Positions 1 through 11,462 of a stretch of 64,000 nt of DNA are shown here, piece by piece. Positions within the stretch are counted from its first letter, which is position 1. Every line of letters begins with the position of its first letter. The translations under genes and the position numbers were made by a program. The DNA comes from Pipra filicauda (Eukaryota; Chordata; Aves; Passeriformes; Pipridae): positions 2,981,001 through 3,045,000 of the forward strand of contig NW_024105087.1 in assembly GCF_003945595.2 (NCBI RefSeq), in the 5' to 3' direction. The notes beneath the pieces were generated by a model that saw only the letters and a list, made by a program, of their open reading frames with translations, ran no database searches and was not told the DNA's origin.

Positions 1-3000
1 TGTAGTCAACATGTATTTTTCCACTGAAATCGGAAAATGAGATTTCAAGATTCTACTGCTGGTCTTAAAAAGCTCAGCAAAGTGACCAGACAGCCACAGC
101 TTCCTTGAGCATCCCCCCTTCTCTGCTGCTTTATAAGGCCTCTCTGCCCTGACACTGCAGCTTGTAACAAACAAGACATCAGCACTGAGAACATTCCTTT
201 GCAATGATTTTTAAATGTCACTCAGTTGATTTTATTCTACTGCTGCTGCTATTTTCTAACCCCTATCAGTGTGGTAGCTGATGTACAAAACATGAAGTCC
301 CACTGTGCATCCCCAGCAATTTATAGATGGTCTAAAAGAGAGAATGTTGTAACCCCAGCACATGAGTATTCACCAGAATATGCTCATGTGCATCCACAGT
401 GTTTATCTAATACTGGGCTGATCCTGTGTGTTTACAGGCAGATGGTGACCCTGGGGCTCAGCCCAAAATAGATGGACTGGTTTAGGTGCTAGATATGAAC
501 CAGCTCTGAGCTGCTCTATCAAACTGCTTTGGTTCAACGAGTACAGGTCAGGAGGTCCTTGCTCTTTGCCCCATGGTATTGAGGAGAGAAGCAAAGGTTT
601 CATACCTGCCCTTTCCTGCTCTCATCTCATCTTAGTGCTCTAGAGACTTTCTCTTCCTCTATCCACTTGGGACCATTGTTGTGCTGACACACGAGATCTG
701 CTTCCCAGAAACCGAAGCACGTTCCTCACAGGTAGTGCTTGCCCCTCATGCCACCCACACGCAGGATACTCTCCTGAGTTTCATGGCATTTAAATGTTCA
801 GAGATACTGAGGGAACAGCTCTGGCACAACCCTGGAAGTCAATTTCTGCTCTGTCTTCAGCAGAACAAACAGAAATAACTTCTTTATTCTGTGACTTAAG
901 TTAAACACGTGTGCAGTAATGGAAAAAGGGACCAAACCAGCAGATTTCTGTCTGTATAGATAAAATCTATTTGTATAACTGACCAGCACCTCCTAACCGT
1001 GGATGCTGAAAACCAGTGCAGTCTGTGGTGATTTTCTTTCCTTACCACATGGTCTGGAATGAAAGACAAGAGAAATTCCTCTGTTTTTTTTTTAAATCAG
1101 CACATTTGGCTTTTGTTGTTGGTTTTTGTTTTCCCATTGTTTTTTTAAAGGCTAATTTCCTCTAGGAATCGTTGAACTGGCTTGATAAAGCTCTGTCTGA
1201 AATTGTGTTCTACAGTTGTATATGCCCTTGTCTGCTTAAGGCATGGGCCAAACATGGTAGCTGGTGTTTTGGGTGAATCCAGCTGAAATCTGACTGAACA
1301 CAGGAGTGTTTAAGGTCTATACCACTGAGCTGTCTGCATTAAATGACAAAAGCTGATGATTCTGACTGAAGTTTCTCTCCTATCCCTGATCTGTAAGACT
1401 GTTTAGTGTAGGAATAAGGGTGTATTGAGTCTTCTGCTGTGGTATTTTGAATGTGGTGACTCAAACAGGACCCTTCTGTCTTCATGAAAGATCATAGCAG
1501 AAGAATTCACTGCATGCTCTTGAGCCTTTATCTTATTCCTAGAACCATATATCCAGGAGAGAATTGCATTGCTGGACAATCCTCATCCATTTCTTGCTTG
1601 AGAACCAAACTTGCTCATCCCATGTATGTAACTCAGCTGTTCTCTACAACTTTGCTGGAAAGAGGAAGAGCTGTAAGGGTGGAGAGATAGCACAGCCTGT
1701 CTCTAAGTATTCCTTCTCACTGCTGAAGTGAAAAACCTCAAATTTTGGAAGGATAGTGACTAGAGGAAAACAAAGAACAAGGTTAGCTTTTATCATGCAG
1801 GGCATGAGACCAATACTGAGTATATCATGGTGAGATGATAGTTTAAACTTCTTCCAACTTTGGTATCATTTGTTTATTTCCTTATACTTAAATTCACAAT
1901 CCTGCCATGGTAGAGAAAGCACGCTGCATCTCTTCAACTCTTCTTTGCAGGAAATACATTCCTAATTTTGCTACAACTACAAGAACTGTCTTTTTTTCCA
2001 CTTGAGGTGAATAAAAGACTGACTGGTTTTTTTCCTGTGGGGATGCACAAGAACCATCAAAGACATTTTTTTACTCTGAATTGCCCTACCACAGCTTTTT
2101 CTGCTGTTTTGCTCATCTTAGCCCAGCTGAATAAAGCTAGAGGTAGCAGAGGGTCTCATGCCATTTACTGAATGCTTACAGTCTTTTTCTCCTGGTTAGG
2201 GAGCTATGGAAGGGAATGTATAGTTCTTACACAAGAGAAAATAGTTTATACTTCAAGAGATCCTGAAAAGTAAGAAAACAGATGCCCTTCAACAAATTCC
2301 AGTTGAAACACTCTGTCTCAACTAACTGGTAAAAAAATAAATGCTAAGTTTTACATTCTTGTTAAAATGTTTATATTTGTTACAAAAATCTACTTAGTGG
2401 TAAAGCATACCTAACAACTCTAGACATCTCCCCTGTGGTATTTTTGCTGTTTACAAAGTAGGATTAGTTTTTTGTTGTTCCCTGCTGTTGGCTGTCTTCC
2501 CACCCTTTTAGGTAAACTGTTTCTCAAGCTGTGCTGCTCTTCATGGAAATGAGCTGCAAGGTGTGCTTATGTACATGGTGATTTGTTGAAAGGAATTTTT
2601 TTTTCAATCCCTGGGCGTAGTATTGCTTTTGTTATTCTTCCAGCTCTGTTGTCTTTTGTGTGTTGCTAAAGAGAGTGACAGGATTGTTTAGAAGTTACTG
2701 CAGAACTGGTAAACCCTGGATATGCACAATCAAAACAATTCCTTGTCATCTGTAGAGTTCAGCTGATTGAAAAGTAAAGAGAGCAAACATACTAAAATAT
2801 TCTCTTAAACCCAGAGTCTCTAAGACCTGTCCACTATCTAGATTTCTTTTATGTATGAACACTACATGGAGACAGACACCCAAATAATAGGTCATGCTTG
2901 GAGCAGGTTGTATGGATTTGTGCATCCACCTGGAACAGCCAATGTGTTGCTTCTTGGAATCACCGATAAGAACCCATTGAAAGCCAGGATGCAGTTGTTA

Positions 3001-4439
3001 AGCTGAGGCCTCAGAATTTCCTACTGGTGTTGGTACTTCGTTGAGAAATACATATGGCACATATGAGAAATTTTGGTTTTAAAGGAGGATTTCTTCATTA
3101 AGTGCACTTCATGTGTGCTGTGGGCTTGGCTTTATACTCCTTTGGCATAAAACTAGAACTACTGCAGATGCCACTTGCTCTATTAGCTACAAGATCAGTG
3201 CCAATGTGTTTAATTATCCCTTTTAAGGTATAATACTAATTCTGTTGGTAAAGGTATTCAGATATCCCAAATAATTCGTGGTTTAGACAGCATTGATCTA
3301 ACACTTATGCATGTGCTCTGATGTTGAAAAATGTCCGTGATTAGAAATGCCTCTCCTACGTCTTCCTTTACTGACAACAAAATGGCTGAAGATGTTTCCT
3401 CACTGCCAGCTACCTTATATATTTGCAATCATAATTTTCTAGGTGGACTACTCAGATTTAGATGTTGTTGCAACTAAGGTAAGTATGAATTTATTGACAA
3501 AATCCCCCCCTAATTTATTAAAGAAAACATTATCTTCTTGAGCTCTCTGGGCAGTGAACACTTGCCTGTTTTTTTCTGGGTCGATGTCTTTCACTTTATA
3601 CCAGTAAAATATTTAGGAAAATGTTTTTAATGACCTTTAAAGAAACAGGGTAAAAGCTGGCTAATTGGCTTCATCTACTTTATAAACTCATGGTTTAAGA
3701 AGGTAAGCATATTATGATCTAAGGCAATGTGATTTATGTCAATCCTAGGTAGGTCAGTTTTCAATAAATAAAAATGTAAACATTTTTCTCTAAAGTGCAT
3801 AAAACTGGAAGCAGAGACAGCTCAGGACTTCCCAATGACATAGTTAAAACTGAATTTTGCCATTCTAAAGGGGAGAGCCTTGGTCTAGAGTGTTTCATGC
3901 TCCATAAGCTCAGGAAAGAGCTCTGGACAGCGTTCTCTGTGCTGTCCAACAGCCCTGGTGTTGTTACTGTTGCTCTGCTAAGCTTTAGCCAGTGACAGCA
4001 GCAACAGCCATAAGGGCTTTCCAGACCTTAGTGCAGCCAAGACAATGGTGCTTCTATGGATATTCTGCTGCTGCCTATGCATAGCCTCAGAAAACAGTCT
4101 AGTTTTAGTAGGAAAATCAGCCCTACAGAGAAGTTTTCATGCATTGCCTCTGAACTTGGCTTGTTTTCTACAAACACCCGTGGCAGTGCTGGGTAGCGCA
4201 GGGGATGCCGCAGCTTTCAGTTGTGCTAGTGCCACCTAACACTAGAAAAGGGACCTGTCTCTCCAGTGCCTTAACCCTGCCTCAACAGTAGTGTAAAATA
4301 TAAGTGTTCTTTTTCTGATCTTCTTTTCCCTGGTAAGAAATTGTTCTTACTGATTTGGAGCTATAGGCTTTGACATCTTGAAGATGTGAGATGGGCGTGT
4401 TTTGGGTAAAGAGGAAACTATTTGGGTCCAGGTGCTATA

Positions 4440-4910
4440 AAAATGTGATTGAAAATTAAATTATCTTAGTTTGGTCTATTAAGGCTGGATTCATAACTGG
4501 CACCCTTCCTATAAAACTCAATTTATTAAAATTTTTAATATTGATTTGATATTACAAGTGGACATACTAGTGATAATTAATTATAATGGGGTTTTAATAC
4601 ATCCAGAATATCTTCAAAAGCAGGCTAGTGAATATTAGTCACATTTCAATCCATTGAACAAATTGCCAGGGGGAACCTACTGTATAATTACAGTAATTGG
4701 AGAAAGTAAGGGGGGAATTTCTGAGCCTACTGTACCGTGAAGAAAAGATAAAAATGTCAAACACCTGTGACCACATCTTTAGTTGAAGTAAATTACATAA
4801 TTACTTTTTTCCCCGCATCACATCTTTGTTAATTGTGTAAGTGCGTAGTAGAATGATGGACTTGATTCTCCTGGGACCTTACATTGTCAATTACTGTAAT
4901 CTTACAGCTG
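4440..4910. promoter_or_regulatory. Candidate conserved non-coding element in EDNRA intron 2
   Basis: This AT-rich, CpG-poor stretch has overlapping TAATTA homeodomain-type cores at 4574-4579 and 4578-4583, another at 4685-4690, and a 12-bp inverted repeat (4688-4699 against 4888-4899) around CAATTACTGTAA. Such composition is typical of developmental enhancers, and EDNRA is expressed in neural crest and vascular smooth muscle, but conservation cannot be judged from one sequence. Similar motifs also arise by chance in AT-rich DNA, so this is a low-confidence candidate. Confidence 0.25.
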
Positions 4911-6372
4911 CTCCTTTCTAAGGATTTGTGGAATGGATTTGAGCATCAGTAACATTATCTACCTCTCTTTTGAAAGTAGTTTCAAAATAGTTAAGGCCAC
5001 CACTATGTTTCAGGAAAGTGATTCTACATATTTCTGATATTCAATTATAATTATACAGTATTATATATTTTGTTCTATACAATGGGCCACCTTAATACTC
5101 TACTATTTGTTATTTTAATATGCAGATGAATGCTTGTTTACTCTAATTCTAATTTCAGAGCTGTTTTGTCCTCTTAAAAATGAAGATCTGACCTGAAAGT
5201 TATTAAGTGCTTGAAGCCACTTCTTTATATAGGGTACTAATACATAGTTCAACATAAGGCTGACTCTAAGGAACCTTTTAGCTGAAGCTAAAAGAACCTT
5301 TAAAGTAAAGTTCAGAAGTAAGTTTATAAAATACTTTAAAATTTAAACTTTAAAACAAAAATTAAAACACTTCGTTTTTTTTTTCCTTAACAGACTATCA
5401 CTTCCATTCTCCATTTGAGGTATTTCCAGTGGCCAGCCTTCATAGTGTCACTCAACAAGAGGAGCTAAAAGGTGACACAGATTCCAGGATCCCTAGTGAT
5501 ACAAAGAGGAATGACATTTAACAAACTTTAAAATCAACTCCTAATGTAAGCAGACACATTACTGAGTGGTTCATATGAAAAATGGACTATACAAAATAAT
5601 TGCATTTCTTATCAGAAGTACTACAGCTCCCTCGTAAATGCTATAAGTGCTTCCCTGTATCAGAATGCATGCAGCTAACCTTAGACAACAAGGTGGTTCT
5701 ATATGGTAATTTTAAAGTAATTTATTTTGAAGGTTCAAGCATTAAAAAAATCTCTAAAAGATAGAATTATGCTTTAAATGTGATTTTAGTTCTGCCTTCT
5801 TACATGTGGGAATTGGCAGACCTTGATGTCAAGGGCTGCAGTTTTGTTCACAGCCTTTTTTTATCGAATACTTCTCTGCAGCACAGAAATAAATTTTCAT
5901 ATAGGCTAAAGAAATTTGATTTGCATGGAGCTATTCAGGGCCACAGTTCAGCTCAACATATAAGATACAGCAAGGCAGATGAACCTGTGGAATGCCAGAC
6001 AAGTGCCAGAAAATTAATAGAAAAAATGTATTGCAAAATGATAAAGGGAATATAAAAAATATCATTCATTACTTTTAACTAAACTTCTAAAGAATTTTCA
6101 GAAGACCATCAAAAGGCAATTCTGAAACGCAAAATTAATTCCAGCTTTCCATTCCTCTTTGTGAAAAAAGCAGCAGAGGTTAGAAAAAATTGGGTAATAA
6201 AAATACTTGTTCTTGCCCATACTCGGCTCTGAAAAGAACTCATGCCATTTTTCCTTAAACTTTACTATCGTGTATACCACAAGAAGTGAGAATACTGCCT
6301 TAGCAATTATCCATAAACATATAAGGATAAATTTACCAGAGAGGAAACTGTAATGCATGCTGGGAGGTGCAG

Positions 6373-6510
6373 TCATAGAGTCATAGAATCACAGAACAGT
6401 TTGGTTGGAAGAAACCTTAAAGATGATCCAGTTCCAACCCCTCTGCAGTGACACCTCCCACTAGACCAGGCTGCTCAAAGCCCATCCAGCCTGGCCTTGT
6501 GTAAGTGATG
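6373..6510 (-). repeat. CR1 LINE 3'-end fragment
   Basis: The plus strand begins with TCATAGAGTCATAGAATCACAGAA, split here as TCATAGAGTCAT then AGAATCACAGAA, which is the complement of the CR1 3' terminal repeat. It runs into the familiar CR1 tail: GGTTGGAAGAAACC, CCAGTTCCAACCCCTCTGC, CACCTCCCACTAGACCAGG and CATCCAGCCTGGCC. The element is therefore in minus orientation, with its 3' end at 6373, and is 5'-truncated as most CR1 copies are. Similarity fades after about 6510; the true 5' break may extend to about 6575. It lies inside EDNRA intron 2, in the same orientation as the gene. Confidence 0.92.
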
Positions 6511-8077
6511 AGTCCAGGTGAGAATCCCAATCCCATGTCCCATTAGGCATTCCCCCAGCTATGGAAGATGGGTGAATCTCTAATCAGGCAGACACTAATC
6601 TTTCTCATCAACTACTTAATTCAAAATACTCTACAGATACCTGCTATCTCATCAGCAATTTATGATAATTTGATTTTCCAGGTGGAATATTGAAAAGTGT
6701 AAACTTGAATTTCCATTAAATCGCATATGTTAGTATCGACAGTCATTATCCTAGTTTCAAATTCATATTATATTAAAACCAGATAAAGTTAAAAGAATTA
6801 TCTGTAATTTATAATACTGGAAGATCGGAACCAGGTGCTGCATTTTACCATAGATAATATGCCTCTGTATAAATGTAATATATGTACATATAGATATTTT
6901 TTATCCATTAATTAATTCAAATTTTGTGATCTTGTCCTATGAATACCTGTGTTATAACACAGTTATTATGTCAATAGTTATACATGTGCAAAATTCATCA
7001 CTGTTTCTTAAATTTTAAAATCCAATTTGAAACCACAGGACACCAGTTATTATAAAATTATGCATTAAAATGATTCATTTAAAGCCTATGTAAATAAAAG
7101 GTAAGTCTTTAGAATCACTGAGGACCAAGAAGAACATTTTTTTAAAATTATAATACTTAGTGTTCTATTTACTGCCAGAAGGACATTATGTTTTTGCTGA
7201 GAAAAGAAAGAAGTCTAATATCCTATCAGCTATGCACCTGTGTACAATCCACAAAGAGACAAACACAAGCTTACAACATTCTTTGATGATTTTCTAAGAT
7301 AAGCTAATATCAGTGAGCTGTATTAAAAAAAGGCCTTAGTTCTCTTTATTCAAGCATGTCCTGGCTTGAATTATATTAGTAAATATATATGGCATCAGAA
7401 AAAGCACTTCTTTATGGTTTTGTTTAATTAAAATGGAAAATCAAAAAACTGGGACAGGATAAATTCCTACCAGATAAAAGAATTGCTAAGGAGCCTTTCT
7501 ATACTTTGACAAACCCAGATGAAATTTAATGTTTCAAAAATGGTCTGTGATATACTTGATTTTACTAACTCTGAATAATTCTGAGAATCTGCTATTAATG
7601 ACTGTTAAATGAAAACCTTAAGGCTCAACTTAGCTGACATAATCTCTCTCTGCAAAGCCTTAACACGAAGCCTGCATATCACAGGGAGTATTTTCTGTCA
7701 AAATATAAAGTAAGGGTAGGATATTCCAAAAATAGCAACTAGTCCATCAAGAAGGAGAACAGTTTATAAAAAGTCTTCCCTTATAAACTCTTCTGCTAGC
7801 TGTAGTAGCTGTAATAAATGAAGAGCTCCTGTGAAACGCCCAAGGCCACACTTGGGTTAAGAACTAAGAGTTACATCATCTTTAACGGGAGCTACACTTT
7901 TTCTTGAAGGAGGTGAGACCTGAGAGCAAGGGGTTTTGTTGCAGAACAAAAAGGAGTTGTATTTCCTCTTAAGTGCACTGTTCATTGACAAAAGGGCAGC
8001 AAACAGACAGAGAAGTAACCACAGAGAACAGACAGTGTGCTTGTAAGGAAAGTGCAGTTAGAATGCCTGGTGTGGTG

Positions 8078-8084
8078 TCCTACC
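8078..8084 (-). other. EDNRA: Splice donor of the first EDNRA coding exon
   Basis: On the minus strand the exon ends ...GTGTACAAG and the intron begins GTAGGA, a good AAG|GTAGGA donor. The cut falls after a complete codon (Lys), giving a phase 0 intron. The open frame continues past this point only into residues with no receptor similarity, which supports the boundary. Human EDNRA has the corresponding Lys (residue 140) at the end of TM2; the exon break there is from memory. Confidence 0.93.
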
Positions 8085-8485
8085 TTGTACACAATGATGG
8101 GGATATCAATGACAATATAGATAAGGTCTCCCAGTGCCAGGCTGGCTATCAGTGCATTCGGGCCGTTCCTCATACACTTGTTCTGGTAAATGATCCTCAG
8201 CAGAGTCGCATTCCCAACCATTCCAACGATGAAAATAGCACAAGATACCACCGTGTTAATGTATTTAAAAGTTTCAGCAATCTTGGTCTGCTGGGAGCAT
8301 TTGACAGTTTGGTTGGACACGGGGGGCTGCACGGTGGTGAGGAGTAAGCTGGATTCGATCCCTGAGAAAGTGGAAAGGTGGTTTTCCAAGTCACTCCGAT
8401 TGGCATCGTATCTGGCAGAGCTGTCGCTGAGGACAAATCCCGGAACCAGCAGCAGCAAGGAAACTCTTAAACACAAGGCTTCCAT
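8084..8485 (-). CDS. EDNRA: Endothelin receptor type A, first coding exon (partial CDS, N-terminus to TM2)
   Basis: This exon encodes the first 134 residues of the endothelin-1 receptor, a Gq/G11-coupled class A GPCR of the plasma membrane that acts in vascular smooth muscle and neural crest. A signal peptide (about residues 1-20, [10 protein letters not shown] then a Leu/Val-rich core) is followed by an extracellular N-terminus with N-glycosylation sequons NRS (N29) and NQT (N58). C63 is the family cysteine that pairs with extracellular loop 3. TM1 is about 76-100 with the GN motif (N92, 1.50), then intracellular loop 1 ([11 protein letters not shown]), and TM2 is about 110-133 with LALGD (D120, 2.50). 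Y123 matches human Tyr129, the residue linked to ETA rather than ETB ligand selectivity, so this is EDNRA and not EDNRB. The N-terminus is six residues shorter than human. I131 replaces an Asn found in both human receptors. The start is the first ATG in the exon, with A at -3 and G at +4. The exon ends in phase 0; downstream exons lie outside the window. Confidence 0.97.
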
Positions 8486-8566
8486 CCTGAAGTCCCCAAA
8501 GAGCAAATTCAGACAGGGTTTTTGGTTTTTTTCAGTGTTTCAGTCGGATACTTTTCACTTCTTCGC
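8486..8566 (-). other. EDNRA: 5' UTR part of the first EDNRA coding exon
   Basis: These 81 nt lie between the inferred splice acceptor and the ATG at 8485. They contain no upstream ATG. The frame is open a little way upstream through a TTG codon (8504-8506), but there is no reason to start there because the signal peptide begins at the ATG. The purine-rich start (GCGAAGAAGTGAAAAG) may hold splice enhancer sequence, which is inference. Confidence 0.85.
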
Positions 8567-8585
8567 CTGCAGAGAGAAACAGTAA
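8567..8585 (-). other. EDNRA: Splice acceptor of the first EDNRA coding exon
   Basis: Read on the minus strand, a pyrimidine run (CTGTTTCTCTCTGCAG) ends in CAG at 8569-8567, an almost ideal acceptor. It sits 81 nt upstream of the start codon, as expected for EDNRA, whose first exon is non-coding. An alternative is that transcription starts within this region, but the strong acceptor argues for an upstream 5' UTR exon. Confidence 0.85.
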
Positions 8586-10974
8586 GCAAAAATAGAAAAC
8601 AAGAAAGAAATACAGAATAAATACAACAGGTGGACTAACACACCCTGTTTCACACTTAGGAAGGGTATTTGAATATTCGGTCTCTGCAGCTAATAGGCAT
8701 AAACACCTGTTTATACTAACTACACTACTCTGAAATCTAGATTACTCCTATTAACTCTCTGACAAAAGGCAAACACAGAAAATTCCTTAAGTAATCAATA
8801 GCTTATACAAATAAGATTCTACAAAACCCTTTTAGATTGATGCAGAATTTGTATATGGATGGAAAAAATGAGGTGGATGAAATTCAGTTTTAAAATACTG
8901 TCTTGCAAGAAAAGTCAACCTACCTTGGAGACTGCTGAATAATATTTTAGATAAAATAAGAAGACATTCTTTTATATTTGAAAAAGTAGGGTAACAGCAA
9001 TGCATCAATAGTTAAAGGTAGCAAATCTGTTAATTTTCTCAGTATTTTTGATATATTGCAACAATTAGCCTTTATTTATTTTTATCTGATTTATTAACTG
9101 GATTTCAAATGAAGACTAAAAATACATTTGATTTCAAATCAAATTTTTTACCAGATCCAAAGTCCGTAAATATTAGGAGGAAGACTTTTACAGTCTAGAT
9201 CTACCTTTGGCCAGGAAAAGCCCTTCAAACTTCTATGTCACTTGGTTCCTGAATGTCATTGCAACTCATGTGCAGTACTTAGCCACAGTGAAGCTAATAA
9301 AAATTTAAGCTCTTTTAAAGATAAAAAATGCTGATTTTGTATTCTAAGCAACAAGTCATGACACTTCCAGTTAGGAAAGGAAGCATCATAGCATTCTGTA
9401 CCGGTAAGTGGGACTGCCTGTGTATAACCCCTGCCACAGTGGGTATAGATACCACACCCCCAATGAAACCAAGGACACCACTCAAGTCCATTTCCTTGAA
9501 GCCTAAGTTTAATATAAGATAAAGATTTTTTTTATTTTACATGGCTTATGTCTGCAAAACAAGGCAAAGTTCTGCTGACAAAAGAAGAGCAGAAAATGAA
9601 GTATTTATAACTTTCTGATTTCTAGGGACTCATATGAAGTATTTGGAAGGATCCTTTTAAATAAATGAATCTTAATTCCATTCCCTGTGGGGCTGTTAAG
9701 TCAGAGTTTATAGCAAGAAATTTACCAAAGAAGGAGGGAGACAATTTACTGATAGTACTTCTGGAGCAGGCACAGTATAAATATTTACTACTATTGAGGC
9801 TTCTGTTGTGTGTGGTCTGTGAAGTGTGTGTGTACCTATATACAGCAGCAAATGCCATATTAACCAGAGTATTTATTCCTGTCTGGCATGTAGAGTGTTA
9901 TCCCTCACAGAGAAGGGCTCCACGTTTACAGTCCTTATATTGGTGTATTCGAGACGAGGATCTGACCAATTGTGAGTTCCTATGGACTTGATTTTAAAGG
10001 TGAATGTATTAAATAGTAAATCCTTCTTTATTAAATACTGGATACAACAGTATCCCAGGACAGTCAGCAGCAGTTTGCAAGATGCAAGTGCATTCACTTT
10101 AGGTTTCTAAATCAAAACCAACAGAGATATTTGACTGTAACTGTTTTCAGGCAAGTATTAACACTTGTATTATTTACTGTGACAACGGTTCCTCAATTTA
10201 CAAATGAGAAAACTGTATCACTATTAAATGACTTTCCCCAGTAAACGCGATACTGCTATGAACAGAACCCACAGCCCTATGTTTCAGTAGTTATATTAGT
10301 ATCCTCCGTAATTAATGTCGTTTTCTTGTGAAAATGGGATGTATGTATCCTATGAACATGGTGGTGGCATGTCAGTCATGCAGCCAGCATGCAAAGCTTG
10401 GAACAGAATTGTCATTTACCATCTCTTCCCTCTCCTGGAAGAAACTTGCCCCTAAGAAGCAAAACTAAAAAGTTTTTAATATACAAACTTCTAAGGATTT
10501 TTTTTTTTTTTTTTTTTTGCGGATTCCCGGCAGTCCTTCATTCCTCTGTGCATATTTTCAAAGTATTTGTCTTGTTACAGAAGATGACATGCAAACTGCC
10601 TCATATGAGTGACATCCTAGGATCTGTGATAACTTTTTGCAATAAGGTGATCTAGTATTGCCCTTCACACGCAGCCTGGAGCATGTGAGGTTGCTGTGTT
10701 AATCTGGGGTCCGCAGGCATGTGCCGTGCCTCTGCTTCTGCAGCGCTGCAGAACCAGCCGCTGATGCAGAGAACGAAATTCCTGACTTGCCTGGGGTAAC
10801 AAGCCAGAAAAATTCCCATGCCGAGGTTCGCCAAGAAGAGACCATACCAGTGGAAACGGAATTGTTCCAAGTATTAAAGATGAGCTAAAACGTTATCAGT
10901 GATGGATCAGCCTGAAGGTAGCTGAGATGTGAAGAGGAGCAGGGCAGGAAAAGCACTGAAGGGAACAAGGGGGA
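8586..10974 (-). other. EDNRA: EDNRA intron 1 (between CpG-island exon and coding exon)
   Basis: AT-rich sequence between the coding exon's acceptor and the CpG island. I found no exon or CR1 copy in it. It has a T21 tract at 10498-10518 and a short near-perfect palindrome at 9126-9144. The exact upstream intron boundary depends on which donor in the CpG island is used, so the limit given is that of the island. Confidence 0.7.
10498..10518. repeat. Poly(T) tract, 21 T
   Basis: Uninterrupted run of 21 T on the plus strand (poly(A) in EDNRA sense orientation) within intron 1. No retroposed sequence was recognised beside it; probably a simple homopolymer. Confidence 0.95.
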
Positions 10975-11223
10975 CTCCTCCGGGCTGTTCCCAGCCCGGC
11001 ACAGGCAGGAGCGCTCCGCGCTGCCGGGGAGGCTCCCGCTGCTCCTCCGGTACCGCCAAAGGAAACGCGCTCCCTGTGCCACTATCAAGGGATCGATTCC
11101 AACGTGCGCTTGGCTAATCAGCGCTACCTCCCCTGCAGCTTACATAGCGAGCCTCTGGCAAGAGCTATATATTGTTAAACTTTATTTAATAACAGTTCCC
11201 CCGAGCTGCCTTGTGCCTGTCTC

Positions 11224-11276
11224 GTGTTCTCTCTCACTCTCTCTCTCACACACCCCGCTCTCACACACGCACACAG
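11224..11276. repeat. (CT)n/(CA)n simple-sequence tract
   Basis: Alternating CT-rich then CA-rich dinucleotide runs (CTCTCACTCTCTCTCTC then CACACAC blocks), imperfect. It sits inside the CpG island and so may fall in the EDNRA 5' UTR or promoter, where its length could vary between individuals. Confidence 0.9.
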
Positions 11277-11443
11277 AGATGCGCGGCCGTCACCGAATCC
11301 CTCTCTGGGGCGTTTCCGAGCGGTGCCCGCGGTCAGGGCCGGGCTGTTCCCGGGGCGGGCTCGGGCTCGGGGCTCCCGCAGCATCCCGCGCACTTCCCCC
11401 CGCCGCGCCTCCCCGCCAGGCTCACCCTCATGCTGGGGCTGCT

Positions 11444-11462
11444 GCCGCCGCCGCCGCCGCCG
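11444..11462. repeat. (GCC)n trinucleotide repeat
   Basis: About six pure GCC/CCG units in the CpG island, just upstream (minus strand) of the candidate exon 1 donor at 11426. If the first exon ends there, this repeat is in the 5' UTR as GGC units. Confidence 0.92.

Larger units (their letters stand above)
1..8083 (-). other. EDNRA: EDNRA intron 2 (partial, runs off the left edge)
   Basis: This is the sequence downstream (minus strand) of the splice donor of the first EDNRA coding exon. I searched it on the minus strand for the next exon, which in the family encodes the rest of extracellular loop 1 and TM3 (a GRWPFDH-like motif then a conserved Cys), and found none, so the intron continues beyond the window. 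The stretch is AT-rich, with one CR1 fragment at about 6.4 kb and a homeodomain-motif-rich patch at about 4.4-4.9 kb. The short open frames in it have no recognisable protein similarity and look like chance. Assigning it as an intron is inference from the donor site and the missing next exon. Confidence 0.85.

Noticed and set aside
5275..5294. Near-perfect palindrome CTTTTAGCT-GA-AGCTAAAAG
   Set aside because: A 9-bp stem with a 2-base centre is expected about once in 64 kb of AT-rich DNA.
7982..8083. Continuation of the EDNRA reading frame past residue 134
   Set aside because: The frame runs on for about 33 codons but loses all receptor similarity exactly at a good GT donor; this is intron read-through.
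1..8083. EDNRA exon with TM3 within the window
   Set aside because: Minus-strand search for the GRWPFDH/TM3 motif gave nothing; a partial look-alike near 6107-6120 does not continue in frame.
8486..8506. Possible EDNRA start seven codons upstream
   Set aside because: That codon is TTG; the first ATG, at 8485, has a strong context and begins a proper signal peptide.
7973..8585. Plus-strand open frames of 124 and 131 residues over the EDNRA exon
   Set aside because: They are antisense shadows of the EDNRA coding exon, with no independent similarity.
9126..9144. Near-perfect palindrome ATTTGATTT-C-AAATCAAAT
   Set aside because: Same reason: a 9-bp stem in AT-rich intron sequence is within chance expectation.
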